Below, in pieces: positions 8,734 through 14,801 of a stretch of 14,801 bases of DNA. Under the pieces are notes generated by a model, which saw only the letters and a list, made by a program, of their open reading frames with translations, made no database searches and had not been told where the DNA came from. Origin of the DNA: Microcaldota archaeon (GTDB lineage Archaea > Micrarchaeota > Micrarchaeia > Micrarchaeales > Micrarchaeaceae); contig JAKBRJ010000017.1 in NCBI GenBank assembly GCA_021834785.1, positions 1 through 14,801 of the forward strand, written 5' to 3'. Within the stretch, counting starts at the first letter, position 1. The number at the start of each line of letters is the position of its first letter. A program made the translations under genes and the position numbers.

Positions 8734-8758
8734 TAAGGTTGGATATACTATAGGTACA

Positions 8759-9370
8759 ATGGACTTTATTTTTAAGAAAGGCAAAATACTATTTTCAGAC
8801 AAAGAATTTACACTGCTAGATAAGCTTGTTGTAAAATTTACTAAGCTGATAAAATTTAGGTATGTTATTGTAAGCGGTTATCTGGCAATACTTTTTGGAA
8901 GAAGCAGAAACACTGAAGATATAGATTTGCTTATCGAAAAAATCGGAATAAAAAGCCTCAAATCATTGTTTGATTCTGCTAATAAAGCAGGTTTTTACTG
9001 TATAAATGCCGAAAACGCTGAGGATGCAAGCTATATATTGAACGAAGGATCATCGATAAGATTTGCGGAAAATAATACAATGGAGCCTAATTTCGAAATA
9101 AAGTTTGCTAAAAGAAACACCGACTTTTATAGCATGGATAATTCTTTGAAAGTGCTTTTAAACAAAAAATATCAAATATTAATATCGCCCATAGAACTTC
9201 AAATAGCTTATAAACTGGAATTAGGAAGTGAAAAAGATTACCTTGACGCTAAACATCTTTATGGCGTATTCGAAGAGCATCTTGATAAAAAACTGCTAAA
9301 TGAATTCATTAAGTTATTAGGAATTAAAAAAGATGTTGTTAAAACTGTAATCGGTGGCGGCCTTGATTAG
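8759..9370 (+). CDS. AbiEii/MNT-like nucleotidyltransferase-fold protein
   Basis: This 203-residue protein has the polymerase-beta-type nucleotidyltransferase core. A VIVSGYLAILFG segment (36-47) supplies the Gly-Ser-type motif, followed by R-x-T-x-D-I-D-L-L (50-58) with D54 and D56 as metal ligands. A later strand NFEIKFA (111-117) carries E113 where related proteins usually have the third Asp. The C-terminal SPIELQIAYKLELGSEKDYLDA (143-164) matches the helical K-D-x-x-D signature of AbiEii/DUF6036-type proteins. Such proteins transfer nucleotides to a target RNA or protein, and many are toxins of type II/IV toxin-antitoxin modules; others have unknown roles. The next gene overlaps its 3' end, which supports a two-gene unit. 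The pair is visibly more AT-rich than the dnaK region, suggesting acquisition. Family placement is from motifs; the substrate is unknown. Confidence 0.75.
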   Translation: MDFIFKKGKILFSDKEFTLLDKLVVKFTKLIKFRYVIVSGYLAILFGRSRNTEDIDLLIEKIGIKSLKSLFDSANKAGFYCINAENAEDASYILNEGSSIRFAENNTMEPNFEIKFAKRNTDFYSMDNSLKVLLNKKYQILISPIELQIAYKLELGSEKDYLDAKHLYGVFEEHLDKKLLNEFIKLLGIKKDVVKTVIGGGLD

Positions 9371-9554
9371 ATGGAATGCAAAAAAACTAAGAAAACAGTT
9401 AAAAAAAGATAAACAACGCAATTTTGAAGATAATCTCAAATTTGTTGAATTACATGTAGCGTGGCTTAAACGCACAAATAACAAGGAATGGAGCAAGAGG
9501 CAAAAGATTCTGATTGATGAGATTTATAGGCGAAACAGGAAACTAAAGGTGTGA
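9363..9554 (+). CDS. Small basic protein, possible partner of the nucleotidyltransferase
   Basis: The frame encodes about 63 residues, strongly basic in its first third (NAKKLRKQLKKDKQ) and predicted helical, with NLKFVELHVAWLKRTNNKEW and a second basic helix IDEIYRRNRKLKV. I do not recognise the family. No ATG is available in frame. A TTG at 9363 has GGTGG five nt upstream (9353-9357), while the upstream GTG at 9354 has no ribosome binding site, so I chose TTG; the GTG start would add three residues. The gene overlaps the nucleotidyltransferase stop by 8 nt, indicating translational coupling. Position and size fit an antitoxin or accessory subunit, but this is inference from context. It ends 11 nt before the convergent hsp20 stop codon. 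Confidence 0.6.
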   Translation: MIRWNAKKLRKQLKKDKQRNFEDNLKFVELHVAWLKRTNNKEWSKRQKILIDEIYRRNRKLKV

Positions 9555-9565
9555 AGCCAAATAGG

Positions 9566-10054
9566 CTAATCCACCTTTATCTCCCTGCCTCTTGCCTTTT
9601 CCGTTTTATCTACATCTATGCTAAGTGTGCCTTTTTCAAGTTTGGCTTTTGCCGTATCTGCTTTAACCCGTTCTGGAAACCTTATGGTCCTGTAATAGCC
9701 TAGCGAAGACCTCTCCTTCGCATAGATTCCCTCTGCGCTTCTTTCCCTCTCATTGCTCTTCTCGGCCTTAACCATTATCCTGTCTTCCGTAACCTTCAAT
9801 TTTATATCCTTTTTGTCAATTCCTGGCATATCTATCTTTATGCTGAACGAGTCCCCGTTGTCTATTATATCCGTGTCAGGTATCCGCATGCTGCTATCTG
9901 CTATCTGGTCTATGAACCTCGATGGATGCATGGCTTTTATTACCGATCTAAAAAAGCTATCGGTTTCCGGGGCAATGTCAAATGGATCGTACTCTTCCTC
10001 TATACTGTTTCTGCTCTTTATGGGTCCCTTCCTACTGTTTTTTCTTTCATCCAT
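9566..10054 (-). CDS. hsp20: Small heat shock protein Hsp20/alpha-crystallin family
   Basis: This 162-residue protein is an ATP-independent holdase that keeps unfolding proteins soluble for refolding by the DnaK system. A charged N-terminal arm (1-57) precedes the alpha-crystallin domain (about 58-150). Within it lie DSFSIKIDMPGIDKKDIKL (68-86), a loop with YAKERSSLGYYRTIRFPE (111-128), and the AKLEKGTLSIDV strand (138-149), equivalent to the A-x-x-x-G-x-L signature. The tail REIKVD contains the I-x-I/V motif that docks subunits in the oligomer. A GGTGG ribosome binding site lies 4 nt before the ATG. It is transcribed divergently from the regulator-grpE-dnaK-dnaJ operon, and its upstream region holds two inverted repeats likely used for heat-shock control. 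Length and domain order are normal for the family. Confidence 0.95.
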   Translation of the reverse strand: MDERKNSRKGPIKSRNSIEEEYDPFDIAPETDSFFRSVIKAMHPSRFIDQIADSSMRIPDTDIIDNGDSFSIKIDMPGIDKKDIKLKVTEDRIMVKAEKSNERERSAEGIYAKERSSLGYYRTIRFPERVKADTAKAKLEKGTLSIDVDKTEKARGREIKVD

Positions 10055-10058
10055 AAAA

Positions 10059-10063
10059 CCACC
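10059..10063 (-). promoter_or_regulatory. Ribosome binding site of hsp20
   Basis: GGTGG on the minus strand, 4 nt before the hsp20 ATG. It implies that the hsp20 mRNA has a leader, unlike the divergent regulator gene, whose TATA spacing suggests leaderless expression. Confidence 0.6.
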
Positions 10064-10070
10064 TTTTGTA

Positions 10071-10095
10071 ATATGTCAATATTTATTTGACATAT
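10071..10095. promoter_or_regulatory. Inverted repeat IR1, candidate heat-shock operator
   Basis: Perfect 9-bp arms ATATGTCAA (10071-10079) and TTGACATAT (10087-10095) are separated by a 7-nt AT spacer. The site is centred about 29 nt upstream of the hsp20 ATG, where the transcription start is expected if TATA lies near 10112. A dimeric repressor here would block hsp20 initiation. The symmetry is seen directly; the function is inferred. Confidence 0.5.
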
Positions 10096-10106
10096 CAATA
10101 ATATAT

Positions 10107-10132
10107 TGTTTAAAAAGATAAATATTTAAACA
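10107..10132. promoter_or_regulatory. Inverted repeat IR2 covering divergent TATA-like boxes
   Basis: Perfect 8-bp arms TGTTTAAA (10107-10114) and TTTAAACA (10125-10132) flank a 10-nt spacer. Each arm contains a TTTAAA that can serve as a TATA box: the right arm lies about 25-32 nt before the regulator ATG (leaderless spacing), and the left arm would place the hsp20 start inside IR1. The symmetry may simply reflect back-to-back core promoters, or a repressor site spanning both. Confidence 0.5.
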
Positions 10133-10156
10133 TTTCGCAGCATAAATATACAATGT

Positions 10157-10573
10157 ATGAAAAGCATTGTAATCCGCTCAGTTGAAAGGCCAAGTTCAAA
10201 AAACCCTGCGGAACTAATAAGGTGGTTCTGCTACGCATTTGGTCTATCCAACGATGAAGAGACAGGTATAGAAGAACAGATACTTATCAGGTTTGCATAT
10301 GCCGCAAAGAAGAATCTAGGCATACCTAGCAGTGCGATAAAAATAAAGCCCGAGATAGCTAGAAGTACTGTGATATACCACCTCAACAGGCTCATCGATT
10401 CCGGACTGATAGTTAAGAAGGGAAGAAAATATTACCTCAGAGCCACGGAAATGTCAAAGGCTATAGAAGAAATTGAGTATGACTTAAACAGGGAGATGAT
10501 GAAGATGCTTGCAGCTGCTAAAGAATTTGACAAGCTCATGAACCAGAAAGGTAGGAATGTAAAGATTAGGTGA
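10157..10573 (+). CDS. Winged-helix transcriptional regulator, probable heat-shock regulator
   Basis: This 138-residue protein has an N-terminal helical part (about 15-55), then a winged helix-turn-helix (about 56-95). IARSTVIYHLNRLIDSGLIV (67-86) carries the recognition helix, and KKGRKYYLRA (87-96) forms the wing. A long charged C-terminal helix (97-130) probably mediates dimerisation. It is ArsR/MarR-like in outline. It lacks the features of bacterial HrcA, which is much longer, yet sits where HrcA does, as the first gene of a grpE-dnaK-dnaJ operon. It is also divergent from hsp20. Archaeal heat-shock repressors such as Phr and HSR1 are likewise small winged-helix proteins next to chaperone genes, so control of this island through the neighbouring inverted repeats, including its own gene, is likely but inferred. 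The start is leaderless by TATA spacing; an out-of-frame ATG at 10153 leads only to a short frame. The stop codon is part of grpE's ribosome binding site. Confidence 0.85.
   Translation: MKSIVIRSVERPSSKNPAELIRWFCYAFGLSNDEETGIEEQILIRFAYAAKKNLGIPSSAIKIKPEIARSTVIYHLNRLIDSGLIVKKGRKYYLRATEMSKAIEEIEYDLNREMMKMLAAAKEFDKLMNQKGRNVKIR
10568..10573 (+). promoter_or_regulatory. Ribosome binding site of grpE
   Basis: AGGTGA, with the regulator's TGA stop as its last three bases, 4 nt before the grpE ATG at 10578. The arrangement couples translation of grpE to termination of the regulator. Confidence 0.65.
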
Positions 10574-10577
10574 AGTC

Positions 10578-11183
10578 ATGTCTGAAGATAAACACAACAT
10601 GAAAGATAAAAAAGATGAAAAAAAGGCTGCAGACGAAAGCATCGTCAAAGAAGCTGAAAAAGAACCAGAGGGAAAACTAAATGTGCAGGAAAAAAACGAC
10701 GATACCGAAGGTTGTGCGGATATTAAAGAAAAGTTGCTGCGTTTGGCTGCGGAGTTCGAAAACTACAAGCGGAGGTCTAAAAACGAAATTGATAGCTCAA
10801 GAAACAGCGGAAAAGCGGAACTATTAAAAGGGTTATTGCCGGTAATTGATGAATTTGAATTGGCATTGATATCCTCGTCTCAGTCTTTGGACAAGAACCT
10901 TGCGAAAGGAATAGAGATGATATATGCCAATTTTATTGAATTGCTTAGCGGTTTCGGCTTGAGCGTAATCGAAGCAAAAGGCATATACGATCCGTACTTG
11001 CATGAAACTGTGCTAGTAAAAGAGAGCGACGAAAAGGAAGGTACGATATTGGAGGTTATAAGGAAAGGCTATAAGTTCATGGACATAATGTTAAGGCCAT
11101 CTGCAGTAATAATTGCAGGCCGCAAAAATGGCCATGAAAACAAAAAACAGGATGTCGCGCAAAAAGAAGAAGATAATGAATAA
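10578..11183 (+). CDS. grpE: GrpE, nucleotide exchange factor of DnaK
   Basis: This 201-residue protein releases ADP from DnaK and so drives substrate release. The first 45 residues are highly charged and probably disordered. A long helix, probably dimerising, covers about 48-82 ([19 protein letters not shown]). The helical segment [17 protein letters not shown] (81-97) matches the LLPVLDNLERAL consensus. The C-terminal beta domain holds [11 protein letters not shown] (135-145) and the family signature [17 protein letters not shown] (164-180). Within the signature, D-I-M replaces the more usual D/G-[RK]-V, a modest deviation. An acidic and lysine-rich tail follows. The length is usual for the family. 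It lies 4 nt after the regulator and 22 nt before dnaK, in one operon. Confidence 0.95.
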   Translation: MSEDKHNMKDKKDEKKAADESIVKEAEKEPEGKLNVQEKNDDTEGCADIKEKLLRLAAEFENYKRRSKNEIDSSRNSGKAELLKGLLPVIDEFELALISSSQSLDKNLAKGIEMIYANFIELLSGFGLSVIEAKGIYDPYLHETVLVKESDEKEGTILEVIRKGYKFMDIMLRPSAVIIAGRKNGHENKKQDVAQKEEDNE

Positions 11184-11195
11184 TGGTATTAAATT

Positions 11196-11200
11196 GGTGA
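11196..11200 (+). promoter_or_regulatory. Ribosome binding site that fixes the dnaK start
   Basis: GGTGA, 5 nt before the ATG at 11206. The frame is open further upstream, with ATGs at 11113 and 11176 among others. Only 11206 combines this site with the canonical DnaK N-terminus [13 protein letters not shown]. Confidence 0.75.
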
Positions 11201-11205
11201 GAAAA

Positions 11206-13053
11206 ATGAAAATAATTGGAATAGATCTGGGAACATCAAATTCAGCGGCTGCAGTATTGGAAGGCGGAAGGCCGGTAATAATACCCAGCAGTGAAGGAAC
11301 ATCACTATACGGAAAGGCATTTCCAAGCTACGTTGCATTTACGAAAGACGGGCAGAGGTTCGTAGGCGAGCCTGCAAGAAGGCAAGCTGTTGCAAACCCT
11401 GACGGCACAGTATTTGCATTCAAAAGAAAGATGGGTTCTGATTTCATTTACAAGGTGCTTGGAAAAGAGTACAAACCACAGGAGCTTTCTGCTATGCTGC
11501 TGCAGAAGATAAAGAAGGACGCCGAAGCCTTCTTAGGCGAAGAGGTCAAGAAGGCTGTGATAACAGTGCCGGCATACTTTAATGACAATCAGCGACAGGC
11601 AACAAAGGATGCAGGAGAGATAGCAGGGCTGGAGGTAGTGAGATTGGTCAACGAGCCTACTGCTGCATGCCTTGCTTACGGCTTGGACAAGGCAGACAGG
11701 GAGATGAAGATACTCGTATATGACCTTGGCGGCGGAACATTAGATGTAACCATAATGGAATTCGGCAAGGGTGTATTTGAGGTAAAAGCCACAAGCGGCG
11801 ATACTCAGCTTGGAGGCACGGACATGGACAATGCAATACTTACATTCCTTCTGGACGAGGTAAAGAAGACTGCTGGGGTAGATGTATCCAAGGATTCTCA
11901 GGCTGTACAAAGGCTTAGGGAAGCAGGAGAAAAGGCAAAAATAGAGCTTTCTACTGCATTAACATCTGAGATAAACCTTCCATTTTTAGGTCAGAAGAAC
12001 GGGCAGCCGATAAACTTTACATACTCATTCACTAGAGCTAAGCTGGAAAGCCTTGTCATACCTATAATTGAAAAATCTGCAAAGCCTGTGATGCAGGCCT
12101 TAAAGGACGCAAAACTAGAACCTTCACAAATAGACAAGATCATACTGGTAGGCGGGCCTACAAGGATGCCAATAGTGCAGCGCTATCTGGAGCAGCTTTT
12201 AGTAAAGAAAATAGAACGAGGCGTGGATCCGATGGAAGCCGTAGCGCTAGGTGCAGCCATACAGGCTGGCGTGATGACAGGAGAGGTAAAGGACATACTC
12301 CTGCTTGATGTCACGCCATTGACGCTGAGCATTGAGACGCTCGGCGGAGTTGCAACTACGATAATAGAGCGCAATACTACAATACCAGTGAAAAAATCCC
12401 AGGTATTCACAACGGCAGAAGATTTCCAGCCAAGCGTTGATATACATGTGGTGCAGGGTGAAAGGACGTTGGCCAAGGATAACATAGACCTGGGCAAATT
12501 CACGCTTACCGGCATACCTCCAGCTAAGAGGGGCATACCGCAGGTAGAGGTCACGTTCGATATAGATTCCAACGGGATATTGCATGTTACAGCTAAAGAC
12601 AAAGCGAGCGGAAAGAGCCAGAGCATGGATATAGTCGCACCTCATAAGATGAACAAGGAAGACATAGAGAAGAAGATGGAAGACGCCAAGATGTACGAAG
12701 AGCAGGACAAGAAGCTGCGCGAACAAATAGAGTCTAAAAACAATGCAGAATCGATGGTGTATACTGCCGATCACATGCTGGAAGAATACAAAGATAAAAT
12801 AAAGAAAGAGGATGCAGAAAAGATCAATACTGCCAAATCAGAACTTCAGGACGCCATAAAGAAGGAAGATTACGACTCCATAAAAAACGCGATGGCCGCG
12901 CTGCAGAAAGTCCTTGGAGACATAGGATCGGATCTCTACAAGGGCGCTGAAGGTGCACAGCAGGGTGCACCAGGTGCCCCTGGCAATGATTCTGGAAAAG
13001 ACCATGGCGATGGGGATTCGACTGCAGATACAGATTTCAAGGTGGAAAAGTAA
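11206..13053 (+). CDS. dnaK: DnaK, Hsp70 molecular chaperone
   Basis: This 615-residue ATP-dependent chaperone binds exposed hydrophobic segments, with DnaJ loading substrate and GrpE exchanging nucleotide. In the ATPase domain, phosphate-1 is [14 protein letters not shown] (4-17), the catalytic lysine is K73 in AFKRKMG, phosphate-2 is [11 protein letters not shown] (171-181), SGDTQLGG (197-204) carries the threonine equivalent to E. coli T199, and the adenosine motif is [10 protein letters not shown] (313-322). The interdomain linker ILLLDV (364-369) leads to the substrate domain (370-480), then the helical lid to about 575 and a Gly/Ala/Asp-rich tail ending FKVEK. About 24 residues found in proteobacterial DnaK are absent after RKMG (74-77), as in Gram-positive and archaeal homologues. 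An extra four residues lie in [16 protein letters not shown] (30-45), which I recall from Thermoplasmatales DnaK. Horizontal transfer is common for archaeal dnaK. Confidence 0.97.
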   Translation: MKIIGIDLGTSNSAAAVLEGGRPVIIPSSEGTSLYGKAFPSYVAFTKDGQRFVGEPARRQAVANPDGTVFAFKRKMGSDFIYKVLGKEYKPQELSAMLLQKIKKDAEAFLGEEVKKAVITVPAYFNDNQRQATKDAGEIAGLEVVRLVNEPTAACLAYGLDKADREMKILVYDLGGGTLDVTIMEFGKGVFEVKATSGDTQLGGTDMDNAILTFLLDEVKKTAGVDVSKDSQAVQRLREAGEKAKIELSTALTSEINLPFLGQKNGQPINFTYSFTRAKLESLVIPIIEKSAKPVMQALKDAKLEPSQIDKIILVGGPTRMPIVQRYLEQLLVKKIERGVDPMEAVALGAAIQAGVMTGEVKDILLLDVTPLTLSIETLGGVATTIIERNTTIPVKKSQVFTTAEDFQPSVDIHVVQGERTLAKDNIDLGKFTLTGIPPAKRGIPQVEVTFDIDSNGILHVTAKDKASGKSQSMDIVAPHKMNKEDIEKKMEDAKMYEEQDKKLREQIESKNNAESMVYTADHMLEEYKDKIKKEDAEKINTAKSELQDAIKKEDYDSIKNAMAALQKVLGDIGSDLYKGAEGAQQGAPGAPGNDSGKDHGDGDSTADTDFKVEK

Positions 13054-13068
13054 AATCAGTGCACGGAA

Positions 13069-13083
13069 GGATGTCACACATCT
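13069..13083 (+). other. Short hairpin in the dnaK-dnaJ spacer
   Basis: GATGT and ACATC form a 5-bp stem around a CAC loop, with one extra outer G-U pair. It lies in the 58-nt gap between dnaK and dnaJ. There is no T-run, so it is not an obvious terminator. It may slow or tune read-through, or mark a processing site, or be chance. Confidence 0.25.
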
Positions 13084-13111
13084 GTATGAATATAAAGGTT
13101 GAAATGATTGA

Positions 13112-14230
13112 ATGGCTAGGGATTACTATCAAGTGCTTGGCATAAGCAAGACTTCATCAGAGGACGAAATAAAGCAGGCGTTCAGGAAGTTAGCTATGCA
13201 GTACCATCCGGATAGGAACAAGAGCCCAGACGCAGAGGAGAAGTTCAAGGAAATAAATGAAGCCTATGCAGTGCTTAGCGATCCGCAGAAGCGCAAGCAG
13301 TACGATGCGTATGGTCCAGAGCAATTCAACCAGCATTATAGCGAGCAGGATATATTCAGAGGATTCGATTTCGATCAGATATTCAGGGATATGGGCTTTA
13401 ATTTCAATGTAGGCGGATTCGGGAGCACCGATGACCTATTCGATAATCTTTTTGGTTCACAGGGGAGAAGGCAGAGGCAGGAATCCGGCGGAGATATACT
13501 TGCAAGGGTAAGTCTGACATTGGAAGAGGCTGCAAGCGGTACGGTAAAAAAGATAGAATTGAATCACATCAAAGCATGCGAGCATTGCAGCGGCACAGGT
13601 GCGGAAGGCTCGAAAGTCATCAGGTGCAGCCAGTGCAACGGAACAGGTCAAGTGCGCGCTACGCAGCGCACGCCTTTTGGCGTAATGCAGACTATTACCA
13701 TATGCCCAAGATGCGGCGGCTCCGGCACTGTTCCCGAAAAAGCCTGCAGATATTGTAATGGGACGGGTACCCAGCAGGCTCATGAAAAAGTAGACATAAA
13801 CATACCAAAAGGTGTAGACAGCGGGATGCGCCTTAGAGTAAAAGGGATGGGAGACTATGCGAACGGAGGTATGGGCAACCTTTATGTGGACATAACAGTG
13901 CAAAAAGACAAGCGATTCGAGAGAGACGGAGACAGCTTGTATTCAGAGCTGCATATGCCCTTCTATTATTCTATACTCGGAGGGAAGGTGACTATAGGAA
14001 CATTATACGGTAAAAATGAGATTGACATAGAAGCCGGTATGCAGAACGGCACTGCAATAACGCTGAAAGGAAAGGGCATGCCGCACTTCAATAGATCTGG
14101 ATACGGCGACCAGATAACCACCATATACTTCGATTTCCCAAAGCGCGTCACCGCAGAGCAGAAGGAGCTGATTAAAAGGTTTGCCGAATCTGAGGAAAAA
14201 GATTCTAAGAAAAAATTCTGGACATTCTGA
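13112..14230 (+). CDS. dnaJ: DnaJ, type I Hsp40 co-chaperone
   Basis: This 372-residue protein delivers substrates to DnaK and stimulates its ATPase. The J domain (about 3-68) has the essential HPD at 32-34. A G/F-type region (about 80-115) contains repeated FDF, GF and GG motifs. The zinc-binding domain has all four CxxCxGxG repeats: C156/C159, C172/C175, C198/C201 and C212/C215. Two C-terminal beta domains follow, with [19 protein letters not shown] (229-247) and a [10 protein letters not shown] strand (317-326). It is therefore a full-length type I DnaJ, close to E. coli DnaJ in size. A GGTTGA 9 nt upstream is a modest ribosome binding site. It lies 58 nt after dnaK and is the last gene of the operon. 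Its stop is only 5 nt from the convergent 57-residue gene, so the two transcripts must end in or overlap each other's coding sequence. Confidence 0.97.
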   Translation: MARDYYQVLGISKTSSEDEIKQAFRKLAMQYHPDRNKSPDAEEKFKEINEAYAVLSDPQKRKQYDAYGPEQFNQHYSEQDIFRGFDFDQIFRDMGFNFNVGGFGSTDDLFDNLFGSQGRRQRQESGGDILARVSLTLEEAASGTVKKIELNHIKACEHCSGTGAEGSKVIRCSQCNGTGQVRATQRTPFGVMQTITICPRCGGSGTVPEKACRYCNGTGTQQAHEKVDINIPKGVDSGMRLRVKGMGDYANGGMGNLYVDITVQKDKRFERDGDSLYSELHMPFYYSILGGKVTIGTLYGKNEIDIEAGMQNGTAITLKGKGMPHFNRSGYGDQITTIYFDFPKRVTAEQKELIKRFAESEEKDSKKKFWTF

Positions 14231-14235
14231 AAGGA

Positions 14236-14409
14236 TTATTCGCCAATATGGGTCTTGCATTCCTGATATTCGTCGAGCCATTCCATATGCCACGAATTCG
14301 GGCTGTCTTTTATCACTATTATCTCGCGTTTGTTGTTGGGGTCGTTGGCAAGCTTCTTCTCCCTCATCGCCCTTTTGTATCGGAGTACCCTCCTTGATAT
14401 GGCGTTCAT
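14236..14409 (-). CDS. 57-residue hypothetical protein
   Basis: The minus-strand frame gives MNAISRRVLRYKRAMREKKL and continues through a PNNKREIIVIKDS strand to a tryptophan-containing end, SWHMEWLDEYQECKTHIGE. The N-terminal third is a strongly basic helix and the C-terminal third is acidic, so the charge is polarised. I do not recognise a family. Reality is supported by an ATGA overlap with the upstream RAM-domain gene, a GAGGT ribosome binding site 6 nt before the ATG, and a frame filling the space up to the dnaJ stop. The close coupling suggests that it works with, or is made in proportion to, the RAM protein. It could be a small nucleic-acid-binding or adaptor protein; this is speculation. 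Confidence 0.65.
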   Translation of the reverse strand: MNAISRRVLRYKRAMREKKLANDPNNKREIIVIKDSPNSWHMEWLDEYQECKTHIGE

Positions 14410-14726
14410 TTCATTACCTCATTAGTTTTTGAGTTCCTCTCTGCAACCTTCTTCAATCTATAATAGCTCACCATTGCCCCGAATTTCGGGTCTACGTTCT
14501 TCATGAGGTATCTCTCTACTTCATCCGGCTTCTTATTGTCGGAAAAACGGGTTTTCAGCATGAACCCATAGTCTCCTTCAGTTAGATACAGTTCCTGGAC
14601 GTCCTTGAGGTTCATTATGCTGTCTGCAACGTCTTTGAGTTTTGCGGTATGCTTAGGCTTCAGAAGATAAAACTTGTGGAATGCGCCGCGCATATGCACA
14701 TTATTCGGTTTTTTATTTCCATTCAT
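14406..14726 (-). CDS. Stand-alone RAM (Lrp/AsnC effector-domain) protein
   Basis: From the chosen start this encodes 106 residues and no DNA-binding domain. The core fits a beta-alpha-beta-beta-alpha-beta RAM/ACT-like fold: FHKFYLLKP (16-24), helix LKDVADSIMNL (30-40), the hairpin VQELYLTEGDYGFMLKTRF (43-61) with the G-x-Y turn typical of Lrp effector domains, helix KPDEVERYLMKN (66-77) and strand FGAMVSYYRLKKV (82-94). Such proteins usually dimerise and bind amino acids or other small ligands, and stand-alone forms can modulate Lrp-type regulators. The ATG at 14726 has GGTG 5 nt upstream. The frame stays open to the window edge, with another ATG at 14783 that adds 19 residues unlike the fold, so an upstream extension cannot be excluded. 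The stop overlaps the next gene. Confidence 0.7.
   Translation of the reverse strand: MNGNKKPNNVHMRGAFHKFYLLKPKHTAKLKDVADSIMNLKDVQELYLTEGDYGFMLKTRFSDNKKPDEVERYLMKNVDPKFGAMVSYYRLKKVAERNSKTNEVMK
14416..14420 (-). promoter_or_regulatory. Ribosome binding site of the 57-residue gene
   Basis: GAGGT on the minus strand, 6 nt before the ATG at 14409 and inside the last codons of the RAM gene. It is the main support for the small gene being translated. Confidence 0.6.
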
Positions 14727-14752
14727 CAACACACCATCAGGGGATGTTGATG
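14724..14752 (-). promoter_or_regulatory. Inverted repeat enclosing the RAM gene start
   Basis: Perfect 8-bp arms CATCAACA and TGTTGATG are separated by 13 nt. In the minus-strand mRNA the 3' arm contains the start codon and the loop contains the GGTG ribosome binding site, so folding could limit initiation. Arms of this length also arise by chance in a window this size, so it is only a candidate. Confidence 0.3.
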
Positions 14753-14801
14753 GCAGGGAGAACAATGTGGGAAAATGAGACATAGGAAGCGATACATGCC
14801 G

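Larger units (their letters stand above)
8533..8758. other. Divergent intergenic region
   Basis: 226 nt, AT-rich and non-coding, separating the minus-strand surface-protein operon from the plus-strand nucleotidyltransferase gene. It holds TATA-like elements on both sides. The middle (about 8580-8690) shows no gene, no RNA fold that I can support and no long repeat apart from a tandem 7-mer at 8638-8651. Confidence 0.7.

Noticed and set aside
9555..9567. AGCC-AAATA-GGCT hairpin between the small basic gene and hsp20 as a bidirectional terminator.
   Set aside because: Only four base pairs, no T-run on either strand, and it intrudes on the hsp20 stop codon.
10153..10155. ATG four nt before the regulator start.
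   Set aside because: Its frame stops after about ten codons; the ATG at 10157 opens the full winged-helix protein.
11113..11205. Upstream extension of the dnaK frame (31 extra residues from the ATG at 11113).
   Set aside because: It overlaps grpE, is not part of any DnaK N-terminus, and the ATG at 11206 has a GGTGA ribosome binding site and the canonical [10 protein letters not shown] start.
12183..12774. Long open frames antisense to dnaK.
   Set aside because: They are shadows of a confidently identified gene, with no ribosome binding site or recognisable domain.
14737..14799. Open frame on the minus strand at the right edge that could be the C-terminus of an upstream gene.
   Set aside because: Only about 20 residues are visible and two other frames are also open there, so no gene can be supported.

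Overview
The window looks archaeal and most likely comes from a small-genome DPANN lineage of the Micrarchaeota/ARMAN type. This placement is inference from gene content. The evidence is an archaeal class III (type IV pilin-like) signal peptide, AT-rich TATA-type promoters with short or absent leaders, GGTGA/GGTGG-type ribosome binding sites, a stand-alone Lrp-type RAM domain protein, an archaeal-looking winged-helix regulator, and a DnaK that resembles Thermoplasmatales DnaK as I remember it. No rRNA, tRNA, CRISPR array or insertion sequence is visible.

Region 1 (26-8532, minus strand) is a tight four-gene operon for secreted or envelope-anchored proteins. In order of transcription these are a 935-residue LamG protein with a class III signal peptide, a 184-residue pilin-like protein, a 614-residue LamG protein and a 1102-residue LamG protein. 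The junctions are a 4-nt overlap, a 4-nt gap and a 10-nt overlap. Each protein begins with a basic stretch and one hydrophobic helix. The three large ones carry eight laminin-G/concanavalin-like domains in total, joined by a recurring W-[WY]-P-L ... N-D-Y-S-G motif, with many N-glycosylation sequons and an even number of cysteines. The best reading is a set of pilin-anchored glycan-binding adhesins or a surface filament.

Region 2 (8533-9554) is an AT-rich intergenic stretch with divergent promoters. It is followed by a two-gene plus-strand unit: an AbiEii/MNT-like nucleotidyltransferase and a small basic protein that overlaps its 3' end, a possible toxin-antitoxin type pair.

Region 3 (9566-14230) is a protein-quality-control island. 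Hsp20 is on the minus strand, divergent from a plus-strand operon of winged-helix regulator, grpE, dnaK and dnaJ. The 102-nt spacer between hsp20 and the regulator holds two inverted repeats that are good operator candidates. The layout parallels bacterial hrcA-grpE-dnaK-dnaJ but uses an archaeal-type regulator.

Region 4 (14236-14801, minus strand) holds a RAM-domain (Lrp/AsnC effector-domain) protein and, overlapping its stop codon, a 57-residue protein of unknown function that is easy to miss because of its size.
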